A stretch of 64,000 nucleotides of DNA from Hofstenia miamia (GCA_004352715.1 SCFE01000009.1:1408395-1472394), one strand, 5' to 3'. Positions 13,226 to 25,141 are shown, counted from the stretch's first letter. Numbers and translations are program-made. Notes: generated by a model not told the origin, from the letters alone.

Positions 13226-14177
13226 GATAGGAGTATGCATTGAATATCACAGAAAGGCCTTCCACTGCTATTAAGCTGGATCTGATTGTCAATTCCGTCA
13301 AAAGTTGCAGATTGATTTACAGTAAAAAAAGACAATACATTTTGTATGATCCAAAAAACAACGAACATTAACAACCAGAATGCACTCCATCCCATTGAAG
13401 TCCATTTTCGATACACCGAAGAAAGCACGTCGAAAAGGTTATCATTGAGGAAAGCTAAGAGCTGCTTCTACACTAGTTTATCAAGGATTTCACTAATATT
13501 GTTGAAGGAATTGTTGTCAGATGAGGTTTCTACTTATACATCAAGTCTCATACTGCTTATTAATTCCATTCCCATGAGGTCGTAACTAAATATTTTAGTG
13601 GAACTAAGACCATCGATTTCATAATTTCATTAATTTTTTTGCTAATTTTGGCAAAATCAACCGCATAGGCCAATGAAAATAGACTAGGACCAATCTACTC
13701 CCACAGAACGCTAGAATGCAACCACTTCTACTTTTTGTGTTATTACTATTAGTGGTATTGTATTAAGAGATTTTTTTCTGAATAACGGCAAGAAAGCAAA
13801 TCAAAATTGATAATTGCATTATTTTTTTTATATATTATCCAATTTCGTAAAATTATTTTATTTATTATTATTGGCAATTAGGTGTTCCTGATTATGTTGA
13901 AAACATGCATAAGTCTGCACTGCGTATTTACTCTGAAGACCCTATTGGATGTCATTTGTATTGTCAAAAATCAACAAATATCGCAGAAGAAGAGTTAATT
14001 TTATTGTCAAATTCAGTTGAAAAGTCAAGTTCAGATGCTGCCTTACCGCAACAACAGTATTTCCAGAAACCACCTCACACTTCTTTTCTCGATTCATTCC
14101 TGGAACTGTTTCATTTGAGGAATGACCAGATGCATTACGTTGAAAATCATTTGAATTCATTTCAATTTTTATATTAA
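5955..14177 (+). CDS. STARD7: StAR-related lipid transfer protein 7
   Basis: Eight exons modelled: 5955-6218, 6283-6460, 6578-6627, 7024-7128, 7400-7476, 10232-10325, 10368-10452, 13882-14177. All have GT-AG borders and compatible phases (1149 nt, 382 aa; human about 370). Exon 1 gives an Arg-rich, hydrophobic N-terminus like a mitochondrial targeting sequence. The START domain begins near residue 122 (NNWELVINNHSFKIWRR) and continues with VYGTYTDVPPSAFFRIQLDL, HPREYVYLRRHAIYKDALVI, ESTMIIHPHQDF and YLTSSGVPDYVENMHK. These blocks match human STARD7, which carries phosphatidylcholine to mitochondria. The least certain part is the exon 1-2 junction: a 64-nt intron (6219-6282) is used here; an alternative joins a donor at 6146 to an acceptor at 6311, also in frame. 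Introns 5 (2.8 kb) and 7 (3.4 kb) hold transposon debris and a sequencing gap. Confidence 0.92.
7720..7990 (-). pseudogene. hAT transposase C-terminal remnant
   Basis: The minus strand reads KKIWGMTRLKFPAHINLLKC and then SAKNIAVERGFSLLKK. This is the shape of the hAT C-terminal dimerisation region (S-A-x-x-x-x-VERGFS). Only about 60 residues survive, inside STARD7 intron 5. No ends were seen. Confidence 0.5.
8043..9875 (+). mobile_element. CR1/L2-type LINE, 5'-truncated and decayed
   Basis: Less AT-rich than its surroundings. Translation in shifting frames gives RT blocks in order: SNYRPISLLPYLSKVFEKPV (8597), FLDERQSAFKQGHSTKLAIL (8695), SCGAPQGSVLELS (8940), LGVIIDSDLSF (9268), LVHAHVLF (9402), LSSLQRVQNCTASFIYA (9470) and the C-terminal ALNQGNSLPEQLRSFSTRI ending at 9789. 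It stops at an (ATA)n-like tail near 9855-9870. Several stops and frameshifts show it is dead. The block wording is that of L2/CR1 elements. It lies in STARD7 intron 5, in the gene's orientation. Confidence 0.85.
11982..12148. other. Assembly gap (167 N) in (TA)n tract
   Basis: A run of N bounded on both sides by TATATA, inside STARD7 intron 7. Open frames drawn across it are artefacts. Confidence 0.95.
13590..13750 (-). repeat. LINE remnant related to 5570-5895
   Basis: CCCACAGAACGCTAGAATGC at about 13700 parallels CCCACAGAACTCTAATGCCT near 5858, and the flanking bases also track each other loosely (TTTCATAATTT...). This is probably the same LINE family on the minus strand, in STARD7 intron 7. 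Too worn for a confident translation. Confidence 0.4.
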
Positions 14178-14182
14178 TATGA

Positions 14183-14188
14183 AATAAA
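14183..14188 (+). terminator. Poly(A) signal of STARD7
   Basis: AATAAA a few bases after the STARD7 stop codon (14175-14177). It is the only canonical hexamer close to the stop. Confidence 0.6.
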
Positions 14189-14699
14189 ATTTTAAGACTA
14201 TAATTGCTTTAACCTTAACCGGCCCACGCGTACTTCTTACTTCTTATGTTTCTTAAGAGATAAACGAAAGTTTTAATATTTAATGAAAAAGCTATTAGAA
14301 TGCTTGCGTTATAACATATTTAATGGGAATAACATACAATTCGAACATGACATAGTTTATAACAAAAAATATGAAAAAGAAATCAGTTTTCACTAATAAG
14401 CTATTATGAAATTTTCAATCACAATTCTTGCAAAAAAATTTTTACCTTATTGATTTTCTACGGACATCCATTTCCAACCTTTCTTGTCACTGTCTCATAT
14501 TTTTTCAGCTAGTCATTGTATAGTTTTTGTGTTCATTCCAATTGAATTAACAGGAAACGGTTCTCTTGTTCAAGATCCAACAACTGAGCAAAACTGGCAA
14601 ACATAACTAATATAATATGTTCAGTACTTGTGGAAGCAGCAGTTTTGCTTCTACCATTTATAGTGTAAATACTAATCATGAAAATTCGGTACAGAACTT

Positions 14700-16340
14700 T
14701 TTGCGTTGCACTTAAAAAATAATGTTGGGTCTCATTTTTGTTACAAGCTTTACAAAAAATTAATCTCTAAGGCCATCAAACCTTTGAACAATGTTATCTT
14801 GTTGAATAATTCAAAATTCTTGAGTTTATATATATATACAAATTCTCAAACTGCAAACATTGTAATGCTTATAAAAACGCATATAATATGTACAATATTG
14901 ACACATGCAAAATCTATAACAAATATTGCCGCCTTAAATATCAAAATATTTCCTCCCAAAAAGCAAAAGATAAGAAATTGAAAAGTAAATTATAAAGGAA
15001 AGGTAGCCATTAATAATAAAAACATGAGTAACGTATTTAATGAAGTTTTGTTGCAACTTATGCAATTGTTATTGTCAAATATCATCTTCAACACAATGAA
15101 ATTTAACCTATAGCACCGTCTATCTCTTTGTGATTTATGACTAAGTTTGAAATCAACAAATCTATTCAATTGTTAAATAACAGATCTTGTTGTACTTCTA
15201 TGATTCCCACCTAGTATCTAAAAATTGCTTCATTTTTTTTACAGCTGATCCACTTTCATACATTAGAATTGTGTGGTGTATTAGACATTCAATTTTTCAT
15301 GATCAATGAAAATTGGCTAATATTTCTCTAATGTTTAAAAAAGAACAACTAAAAGATTGAACTATAAATTTATTTTTATTACATTGTCAATTAGCAAGAT
15401 TTGTGAAAGACTTCTATTTAACCAAATAGAGAAACATTTATGTATACATAATATATATTCTCAGAATCAATATGGTTTTTTGCAAATGTATTTCTACAAA
15501 TGATGCTTTAATAATTTTAATAAAACATTCAAATTATATATTTCAACTAACAGAAATAGTTACAACCAACAAAGGAATGCAACATTCACATGTATTGAAA
15601 AAAACAATGTTGGGGAATACATAAAACAAATCTATTAAATCAATTGAAAAAGATTGAAATTGTCAAAGAAACAGTAAAGTTCATTTATAAGATCAATAAA
15701 CTTAATTTAGTGCTTGGTCTAAAATCAGCAACTAATGTGTCTGTTAAATCTAATGTAATTTATAAAATTTAATATACCTGTGTTGACAATTATATTGGAT
15801 ATGGTCGTCAGCAACTATATAAATGTCTTTACATCCATATAAATGTCTTAACGACGTTCTTCAAAATAGTTAACAATACTTTCCCATACTACAAAAATGA
15901 CTTTCTTGCTGCAAAATTAGTCAATAAACAAAATAAAAGAACACACATAATTCAACCTATTAGGTATAAGAAACGAATAATGAAAAATTCATTTCTAAAC
16001 ACAGCTATAAATATGTGGAATGAATTACCAAAATATATTAAACAAATAAGTAAATTAAAAAACTTTAAAATGAATATTAAAAAATATTTTTGCACTTATA
16101 ATATAAAAAAACTGAAATGGCAGGGTTATAAATTTTATAATCCTGATTACTCTATTAATAGAAACTAACAATCGCCATAGCCCAAGTTAACCACTTTTTA
16201 TTTGTAAATAGTCATTGTATTCTTTTCTTTGTTTAATTTTGTATTACTTTCTTGACGCTTTCAGAATTTGTTATCAGTATTTCTATTTATTGTTAAAACA
16301 ATTTCTGAATATAGATTTTTCTTCTTCTTCTTCTTCTAAG
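14700..16340 (+). mobile_element. LINE copy (jockey/CR1-like), decayed, with (TTC)n tail
   Basis: Read forward in broken frames: FCYKLYKKLISKAIK (pre-RT, 14740); ISKICERLLFNQIEKHL followed by SQNQYGF (RT domain start, 15390-15480); and the C-terminal segment at 15980-16168 with SFLNTAINMWNELPKYIKQI and a Lys-rich stretch, as at LINE ORF2 ends. A (TTC)n tract at 16318-16338 is the likely 3' tail. Stops throughout the RT part make it inactive. Confidence 0.75.
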
Positions 16341-16769
16341 TAGAAGAAGAAAAGAAGATGAAGCTAATTCAACCATTTTAAGACATCTAAAAGTTTGTGG
16401 ACTATGTTATAATGTAAAAATTTGAAAGAATACTGAAACAAAGCATCTTAAAATCAATGAAAGTATATTAAATAGATCATTTCAACCAAAGAAGTAAAAT
16501 TAGAGGGAATAAATTTGTAAGGAAACTGATGATTTTCTAAGTCAAAGTACATCTTAATGTCTTTATTAAATTTATTGAATATCCCTAAGGATTCCCAAGT
16601 GAGAAAATTGGAGGAATAGCATAGATGTTGACAAGTGTTCCCTGTTGTTATAATCAAAATAAATATAAACTCTAGGCTTCTCAGACAAAAGTGAAGACTT
16701 TATTAGCAGCTATCTCCATAGTCATAAACAAAAACTAAATGGAATTCTCTCTTACTGGATTATTATCTT

Positions 16770-17830
16770 AAAATGGTGTTCCAAAAGAAACCATTTTGGA
16801 ACCATCACTATTCAATGTGTATGTAAACTGTTTGATTAATATGGTCACATTTAAAGTCATACAATATGCTGATGATACCATGCTATTCAGTTCACATAAG
16901 TCTTCTGAAATTGATATAAAAGTTCTCAAAGAAAATTGCACTTTTCTAGCACAGTACTTTGCTTCATTAAAACTAAAAATAGACCCATCTGAAACTCAAT
17001 TTTGTTTTATTAGACTTAAATCTAGTGATGAATCCACAAATATTTCTCAGTTTAAATGACATTTGATGACTTGTACATTAGAACAATGCAATTCTTTTCA
17101 ATATTTAAGCAAAATTATTATTTTCAACATATTTTTACCAAACAAATAACTAATTTATTAAGAAAATCACTACTTCAATTATGGCTCTTGACAATATACC
17201 ACAACATCTTCCAATAACAGCTAAAATTTAAATAATTCACACATTAATACTAAGTCACTTTAATTATGGCTACATACTGTATACTGACATAAATCAACAA
17301 ATTTTGAATAAATTTAAAGTTTAACAAAAATAGGCTTTACAAATAGCTGTTAATCATTGAAATAATAGGAATCCAAAAATCAAAAAATTTATAAAAACAT
17401 TTATAAATCTACATTGCATTATTTATATGAACATATTAATGATTTTCTTTAAAATCCAATCTTCTATCCTCTAAAATTTTGCTTAGACATAATTATAGAA
17501 CCCTAAAAATTTAGTCTTTTCTTATAGCAAGAAAATAATGAAAAATTAATTGCCAATGCATCAATAAATGTATGGAAAAATTTATTTAAGTCAATGAAAC
17601 AAAATCATTATTTCAGAGTATTCAAAAACAAACTAAAAAATTCTTTTGTAGTTATGCATAAGAAAAAGGTTTGAATACAAATGGCAAACTGTTATATTTT
17701 GTAATACTCATTATTCAATAGATTGAATTTAATTTAAAAATTTATTTTTTCATGTGTCTTTTTTCTGTTTTTATATTGTTTTTTATTCTATTTAGAGTTG
17801 TGAGCAGCATATCAAAATGTAAAAAGCAAC
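16770..17830 (+). mobile_element. Second LINE copy, decayed
   Basis: GVPKETILEPSLFNVYVNCL and IQYADDTMLFSSHKSSEIDI (16796-16930) are the PQGxxLGPxLF and YADD boxes of reverse transcriptase. Farther on, about 17540-17670 reads ASINVWKNLFKSMKQNHYFR and FKNKLKNSF, the usual LINE C-terminal end. It has the same orientation as, and a similar structure to, the copy at 14.7-16.3 kb, but a different sequence, so it is a separate insertion. Confidence 0.7.
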
Positions 17831-17839
17831 ATAAAATAT

Positions 17840-20800
17840 AGACATTTCTCAGCCTTTCCTTAACATTTCTTTCAATTGCTACTTAATTTCCTCTTTTAGA
17901 TGTTTTGACCTAAGAATGTGGTGTTGCTCCATCTCCCAATTTAATGTTATGTAAAATTGAATTTGAATTTCTTGGCAGACTTATTGTCTAGCTTAATTAG
18001 ATGTTCTCCCTATTGTACTTGCCTAAAATAAATGAATATAGTTCTTTCAAGGTGAATGCAACATATTTAATCTTTTGGAGATACATGGTATTCAGAGGTT
18101 TTGTGGGATCAGAATATTAAGAACTCATATACAATTATGCCTGCAAACTTGATCATAAAAATTTGGAAGAAAATTCATCAATACTCAAACTTGAACTTGA
18201 TCAAAAATCCACTCAAAAATATCATAAAATTGAAATATTTTAAAATGCAGTTTCTTTATTTATCACACGTTATTCTTTTTGAGTTTAGCAGTCTTGGAAT
18301 TAAACTCAGAAAGTTTTTTAAAGAAATGCTTGAAATGCAAGAACTCAAACATGGGACTGAGTAACTTGAACTCAACTTGAATGTACTAATAGTAGAGTTT
18401 TTGTCTACTTGGAATGTTAAGAATTCTAACTTGAAGGAAAATCTCAAAAGTGGAATCCTAAATACTCAAGTGTGCACTTGATCAGAAACCCACTTGAAGT
18501 ATAGTATAAATTGAGATATTTTTAGTTTGTTGCTTTATTAATTGCAAATAATTATTTTTTACCTTACAAAAACTCGAAATTGTAGCATAATCCATCACAT
18601 AAGCTGCTGAAAACGAAGATTAAAGAAAAGGAAATATAGAAGATGATTAAACTCAATTGAGCAACTTAAGTGATGAAATCTGCTAACCAAGATTTATAAA
18701 TCAAATATAAAAATTTATGTGCAAGTACTTGTCAACAAGTTAATTTGACAAAAATGTGAGAGCGAAATCTCTTCTCATTACTTGTAGTAAACTAGGCAGA
18801 AGTGTCTTAGTAATTCAAAATTCAAATCAACAGGTACTTATTTTAATTGAAAGTATGAATACATTAGAAACATTGTAACAATTGTTGAAGTATATTCTTT
18901 GCAAACCTTATTTTGCTATTGAATCTAGTTTGATTAACTATTACAAATGTCCAGCTAAACAGTTTGTGCTGAGTAGTGGTCAGGATCCCATGATGGGAAT
19001 GATTCAAGGTTATTGGCCCCAATTATGAAATGTATCTAAGGCAGGTGTATGGTTAAGAGTTTTTGACATCTCCCATTTAGCTGGCTATTGATCATTTTCC
19101 ATTATGTATATTATAAGAAATTTGGAAATGGGTAGTTAGCCCAATGTAGGATATATCTTAACAATTTTTAGATCTAAATTGTTGACTATAAAGTAACTGA
19201 TAATGTGACTAGTTATGATATTAATTATCTTATTTAAATGTAGGTTAGGAAGCTGCTATTTATTTAATGAGTAATTTAAATGGCAATAGATTTTAAGTAA
19301 TGGCAATATACTAAATATGTTAACTTGTTAACAAAGCAGCTAGTGACAAGTCAGAGTGCACAACACTGATGGCAGTTTATTGAAACACAACATCACACAA
19401 TACAAAGAGATTTTATGTTGAGTTGTGTGTGATCATTATTAAGCATTGTTATAGGTTAAGTTAAATATAATAAGCTTCTTTGAGATTAGTGTCAGAGATA
19501 CATCAAAGAAATTGGATTACTGGATCTATTGCTGGCAAGAACAGCATTGGGTGGATAGCCAATGAACAGGATAACTGTGGAGAGACCTCACCTAAACAAT
19601 GATCATTAATACATCTGCTAAATAAAAACAGAGAAATAATAATAATTCAAAGAGCAGTTGAGAACAAATAGATCCCTTCCTGCTGAATCAATGGAGAACC
19701 AAAGTATCAGATTTGGATAACTTGAAATTGGGCCTGGTGAGAGGTGTTATAAAATTTTTGTAAAATAAATTTTATCATAACGTGTATTATGTCCTAAAGA
19801 ATTTGGTATGAGTGGAATTTTTTCTTAAGAATTAAGTTCAACAGTTTTATCATAAGTCTTTTCCATTGATACATTAATTGTCATAAACTATTTATTGCTT
19901 AATCTATATAACTTTGCATCATATCTCCAGCATTTGATAATATCCAAATTTTTTCATTTTGGTATATGTTTCTCTTTCTCTCTCTCTCATTTAGAAATAA
20001 ATAAATAACATTTTCTTTAAAACTTCATTTTTAGCTATTAAATTCCTTAGCACATAATTCATTAGGACATAATACCTTTTCCTTGGGTACCTGTAAATGG
20101 TGCACACAACTTGTTTATGCACACAACTAAAATGACCATGCATAGTATTATTTCATGATATTCTAAAGCTATCAATCAGTTAAACATTTCAATTACAACA
20201 CATTAAAGCTCTTCATGATTTTCTTCAACTGAAGCAAATATTGAATGTATGATATGATAGTTTCTAGTTTATTAGTATTCTTCTAGTACTATTGTATGAT
20301 ACAATAATGAATTTCACCTTCTGTATACCCAGTAAACATAGAACTGTCATAAAGATGTCACTGAAGAACATAATAATGGCACTAAAACAATATTACAAAA
20401 CAACGTCTTTTCAAAATAAAACAACAAACTATCAATAAAAATGCAGTTTTAAAAAATTTATCTTTAAATTGCCATAAAATTAAAATTTGGTTTTTTAATT
20501 AAAGCTTAGTATTTTGAGATACTCTTAGATCTGTAGATTTTGAATCTGATTTGCATTCACTCAAAAAGTTCACTCTGTTCAAAAACTTTAGTTGAAAATT
20601 GTCATGTTTTTAACATATGTCATCTTCCAGAATTTGTTATTCATAAAACTGAATTCAATTCCACATTTAAGCTCATTTGATTTTTAACTAAATTTAGTAT
20701 TTTTAGATAATGTCAATTTTGAATCCAAGTTGTGCGCACATAAAAATTCACTCAGTTTTTCACAAATGGCAGTAAAGATTGTAGTGCATATTCTATCAAA

Positions 20801-20880
20801 AACAAAACTTATTGATTTTACAGATTTATCATTTGCTTATGTGTAAATTAATTAACAACTATACTATTGTCAGATATTTT
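17840..20880. other. AT-rich stretch without gene
   Basis: No exon or transposase could be recognised. It contains an imperfect duplication (separate entry) and many short simple-sequence runs, such as CTCTCT at 19973-19989. Confidence 0.4.
18170..18545 (+). repeat. Imperfect direct duplication, about 290-bp period
   Basis: The stretch 18178-18260 (ATACTCAAACTTGAACTTGA..., then CCACTC and ATTGAAATATTTT) recurs in altered form at 18467-18530 (ATACTCAAGTGTGCACTTGA..., then CCACTT and ATTGAGATATTTTT). An old tandem duplication or two copies of one repeat. No coding content was recognised. Confidence 0.5.
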
Positions 20881-20881
20881 C

Positions 20882-22063
20882 AACTGCAACATATAATAAA
20901 ACGCATAAATATTTTCAGAGGATTACCAAATCCAGGATTAACTGTGGGTGTATATCATTATATGATTATCAGNNNNNNNNNNNNNNNNNNNNNNNNNNNN
21001 NNNNNNNNNNNNNNNNNNNNNNNNNNNNNNNNNNNNNNNNNNNNNNNNNNNNNNNNNNNNNNNNNNNNNNNNNNNNNNNNNNNNNNNNNNNNNNNNNNNN
21101 NNNNNNNNNNNNNNNNNNNNNNNNNNNNNNNNNNNNNNNNNNNNNNNNNNNNNNNNNNNNNNNNNNNNNNNNNNNNNNNNNNNNNNNNNNNNNNNNNNNN
21201 NNNNNNNNNNNNNNNNNNNNNNNNNNNNNNNNNNNNNNNNNNNNNNNNNNNNNNNNNNNNNNNNNNNNNNNNNNNNNNNNNNNNNNNNNNNNNNNNNNNN
21301 NNNNNNNNNNNNNNNNNNNNNNNNNNNNNNNNNNNNNNNNNNNNNNNNNNNNNNNNNNNNNNNNNNNNNNNNNNNNNNNNNNNNNNNNNNNNNNNNNNNN
21401 NNNNNNNNNNNNNNNNNNNNNNNNNNNNNNNNNNNNNNNNNNNNNNNNNNNNNNNNNNNNNNNNNNNNNNNNNNNNNNNNNNNNNNNNNNNNNNNNNNNN
21501 NNNNNNNNNNNNNNNNNNNNNNNNNNNNNNNNNNNNNNNNNNNNNNNNNNNNNNNNNNNNNNNNNNNNNNNNNNNNNNNNNNNNNNNNNNNNNNNNNNNN
21601 NNNNNNNNNNNNNNNNNNNNNNNNNNNNNNNNNNNNNNNNNNNNNNNNNNNNNNNNNNNNNNNNNNNNNNNNNNNNNNNNNNNNNNNNNNNNNNNNNNNN
21701 NNNNNNNNNNNNNNNNNNNNNNNNNNNNNNNNNNNNNNNNNNNNNNNNNNNNNNNNNNNNNNNNNNNNNNNNNNNNNNNNNNNNNNNNNNNNNNNNNNNN
21801 NNNNNNNNNNNNNNNNNNNNNNNNNNNNNNNNNNNNNNNNNNNNNNNNNNNNNNNNNNNNNNNNNNNNNNNNNNNNNNNNNNNNNNNNNNNNNNNNNNNN
21901 NNNNNNNNNNNNNNNNNNNNNNNNNNNNNNNNNNNNNNNNNNNNNNNNNNNNNNNNNNNNNNNNNNNNNNNNAACTGCAACATATAATAAAATGCATAAA
22001 TATTTTCAGAGGATTACCAAATCCAGGATTAACTGCGGGTGTATATCATTATATGATTATCAG
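20882..22063 (+). repeat. 91-bp direct repeat abutting both sides of a 1000-N gap
   Basis: 20882-20972 and 21973-22063 are the same 91 bases (AACTGCAACATATAATAAAA ... ATGATTATCAG), with two mismatches seen. The first copy ends at the first N and the second begins right after the last N. This is the pattern of two contigs that overlap but were not merged, or of a tandem array that collapsed. Confidence 0.9.
20973..21972. other. Assembly gap (1000 N)
   Basis: Exactly 1000 N, which suggests a placeholder or estimated length. The large open frames across it contain no real residues. Confidence 0.95.
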
Positions 22064-23270
22064 TAGTGTGGAAATTTCTTGGCCTTCCTTAAAAATAACT
22101 AATTGCAATTCAATTGCTGGTGGTAAGCTCTAGCATTTTAGCTTTAGATATGCTATATCAAGATCTGCCAAGATGATTCTTTTTTTCAAAATCTTATGTC
22201 TTCCATACATCCATGCTAGCATTCATCATTGTAGAACTTTATATGGTTTGCATTGAGGAATGCTTGAATTTAATTCTATTTCATCATTAAATATAAGCCT
22301 TACTATTCTATTGCCTTGATTCATTCTTTGGCTATAAGTGTACTACCAGATCCACAGAGAGTTTTTGTAGGTCCACAACAGACAGTGAAAAAACTTAATT
22401 TTAAGATAAAAATTAATAATACATAAATAACATAATTTAACAGTAATCACTGCTTGTATTCATTTTGAGGACAGTCTCCCTTTCTCTTTCCTGATCAACA
22501 CAAAACACTCCAAATAACTTAATGGTTAATACACCTTTTCAATTTACTTGAAATTTCATTTGATTAATAAATAAATTTTGTAATTTATCTTTTATTGTTG
22601 TTGAAATATACATGTATTTTTAAGGGTCTGCAACTTATATAGAATTTTTAGTAGGTCTGTCAGCTCAATTTTTTCATAAAAGTTTGGGAAACACTGCACT
22701 AGAGAAGGAAATATTCTAAATACAATGCAATTGTAATATATATATATTTTGCTAAATTGATTCAGTGAGATTTGAACACAGAACATCTGGACATGTGTAC
22801 AGCCATGTTTACCTTACACCACTAATCAGAAAGTATAGGAAAAGGCACATTAGGCCCAACACCTAGTGATGGTAAGCACAAATTCAATTCATTATAATGC
22901 AGCAAATTCCACCAAAATGTTTAAGAATACTCATGAGAAATGAAAGATCACCCACTTCCTCACAAAACATGCCAAAAAATTATGAATAGATTGGGTCTAT
23001 GGACACTGAAACAGGTTTTCATTCATTACTCACTTAATATAAAAATCCATGACAGTTATTAGAGATTTGTAGCTGGCTGCTCAATATACAAGTTATTAAA
23101 AAATTAAACTAACAAACTATTGTAAGTGACAACTACATTGGATTAGGCTTTCCAAAACTTAAATATATTTCATTTGGTCACCATAAGTTTTTAGTCACCT
23201 GTGATTTTAATGGTATTTTTGAATTTCCTAATAGTACTCTTTTTCTGATATAATTTGTTGATATTATATA
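22064..23270. repeat. Non-coding stretch with a hAT-like terminal sequence
   Basis: Mostly unassigned. At 22676-22695, AAAAGTTTGGGAAACACTG reads on the minus strand as CAGTGTTTCCCAAACTTTT, a typical hAT terminal inverted repeat. This marks the right end of a non-autonomous hAT copy that may begin near 22340. The opposite end was not found. Confidence 0.45.
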
Positions 23271-23309
23271 AATTTTAGTTGTGAATACTGATTAAATAAG
23301 ATTTTGCAA

Positions 23310-24259
23310 TGAAAACACAAGGATGCAAAGACATTGGTGAATTTAAACAAGGGCAGATAATTGGGTGGCATTAGTGTGGAAAATCAAATCTAGAATTTGC
23401 TAGGTGTTTCAAGCTTAATCATCAAACAATCAATAATATTTTTAATAAATTTAATGAAGATGGCCATTGCAGTGTTGAACACTATTCAGGAAAACCCCCT
23501 ATCATGACAGATTGAATGAAAAGAGCATTGAAAAGGGAGTCATCAAAAACAGATGTAAAAAGTGTCAAAGATGATGCTACTACCATAGAAATTTCAACCT
23601 ATGCAGTCAGAAAAGCTTTAAAAGAATTAAGATACCAAAGGAGAGTTGCAAGGAAGAAGCCACTGATTTCTAATGTCAACAAGAAGAAGTGAATGGCACA
23701 ACAATTTGAGTGCAAAAATTATACATTTGGAAGTCAGTAATATTTCCAGATGAAAGCAAATTCTGTCAGTATTCAAATTCAAAGGAGGTTTATGTTTGGA
23801 GAAATCAGACAGAGACTTGGAAAACTGAATGTTTGCAGGCAACTGTCAAACATGGTGGGCTAGGTGTTATGGTGTGGGGTGCTGTCTTGTTCAGAGGAAG
23901 GTCAGAGCCAATCTTCATTGAAGAATGGTTGAATGGCCCAAAATATTGTTTTTCAAGTAGATGGAGCCCTTTGTCACACAAGCAAAGTTACTCAAACCTG
24001 GAAGAGATTACATGGAATTAGGTCATTACAATGGGTGGCCCAAACCCCAGACATGAATGTAATAGAAAACGTTTGGGAGCACCTTGCTCAAAAGCTTCTG
24101 GAATCTGTGAGCAAGATTTCATCAGTATCAACTCTGAAAGTAACCTTGTTAAAAGAGTGGGGTAACATTAACCAATCATTCATTGATGACTTGGTAATGT
24201 CAATGAAAAACCACATAAAAGCATTAAAAATGGCAAAAGAAGGTTCTACTCCATACTAG
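23310..24259 (+). pseudogene. Tc1-like transposase pseudogene
   Basis: Starts MKTQGCKDIGEFKQGQIIGW. Then comes a helix-turn-helix region (HQTINNIFNKFNEDG), a GKPPIMTD linker, TYAVRKALKELRYQRR, and WKSVIFPDESKF with the first catalytic Asp. VWRNQTETWKTEC and GLGVMVWGAVLF follow. Near 23930 the frame shifts and continues with IVFQVDGALCHTSKVTQTWK (second Asp), QTPDMNVIENVWEHL (Glu) and a stop at 24257-24259. Several in-frame stops (around 23385, 23516 and 23692) plus the frameshift make it dead. A different lineage from the Tc1 copies at 1-918 and 29.8-31.0 kb. Inverted repeats were not recognised. Confidence 0.9.
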
Positions 24260-24454
24260 TTGTTAATATCTTTTTTTGTTATGTTGTTGTTGAGTAATTA
24301 AAGTTTGAAAGTAAAGACATTTTTTTTCTTCTGGCAAAAACTTATGGTAGCCCACTATACCTGCATGTGATAATAATATTCCAGGTGTTGATAAGTCATA
24401 CAGGAATACATTTATAAATAAATGTATATATATATATATATGTATTATGAAAGA

Positions 24455-24994
24455 TTTATTCCGCAAACATATTTCGCTACATACATATAGCTTCATCAGT
24501 GCATATAGAGTATAGAGGGAAAGTTTACAAAAGTTTAAGAATGCTAACATGGTTTAATTGTCTATTTAAAAGTTTTTTACGTTGTTGTTTTATTAATAAT
24601 GCTTCAGTGATCTTGGTATGTTTGTTCTTTGTTAATATTTTAAAATGATCTTTTGTTGCTTGGTGATGATGTAAGTAAATTTCTGATGTTAGGTGACCTC
24701 TTAGGTGTTCTTTAATTCTAATTTCCAAATGTCTTCTTGTCTCCCCGATGTATGAGGCATCACACTCATCACAAGAATATTTATAAACAATAGAGGAAGA
24801 CAAGAGCATTGGGATCAGATCTTTGTTTGAGCAACAAAAGATCATTTTAAAATATTAACAAAGAACAAACATACCAAGATCACTGAAGCATTATTAATAA
24901 AACAACAACGTAAAAAACTTTTAAATAGACAATTAAACCATGTTAGCATTCTTAAACTTTTCTAAATTTCCCTCTATACTCTATATGCACTGAC
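24455..24994 (-). mobile_element. Penelope-like element 3' fragment with inverted duplication
   Basis: A minus-strand fragment running from the GIY-YIG endonuclease (24845-24525) into the 3' region. A segment of about 165 bp at 24492-24661 is repeated in inverted orientation at 24831-24994, separated by about 170 bp. The two arms are almost identical apart from a small indel around 24518/24962. The right arm runs into a gap (24995-25048) followed by (TA)n. Penelope-like elements often carry rearranged, inverted or tandem terminal copies. Confidence 0.75.
24525..24845 (-). pseudogene. Penelope-type GIY-YIG endonuclease fragment
   Basis: About 106 residues. KDLIPMLLSSSIVYKYSCDE is followed by CDASYIGETRRHLEIRIKEH. 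The VY...YIGETRRHLxxRxxEH arrangement with a CxxC insert is that of the GIY-YIG nuclease that ends Penelope-like retroelement proteins. The reverse-transcriptase part is missing because the inverted duplication begins immediately upstream. The frame is open to its natural stop, so this end decayed little. Confidence 0.8.
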
Positions 24995-25048
24995 NNNNNN
25001 NNNNNNNNNNNNNNNNNNNNNNNNNNNNNNNNNNNNNNNNNNNNNNNN
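24995..25048. other. Assembly gap (54 N)
   Basis: Between the Penelope right arm and a (TA)n tract at 25049-25073. Confidence 0.95.
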
Positions 25049-25141
25049 TATATATATATATATATATATATATAAGAAAGTTGATATTCATGAATAAACC
25101 AAATGTCATTGTTCAGTCTAACTAAATTTGTGATGTCGGCG

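Noticed and set aside
20812-21997. Long open frames of 340-390 codons on both strands
   Set aside because: Almost entirely N; only the gap keeps them open.
24263-24550. 95-codon minus-strand ORF after the Penelope fragment
   Set aside because: Low-complexity, includes translated TA repeats; probably untranslated 3' region.
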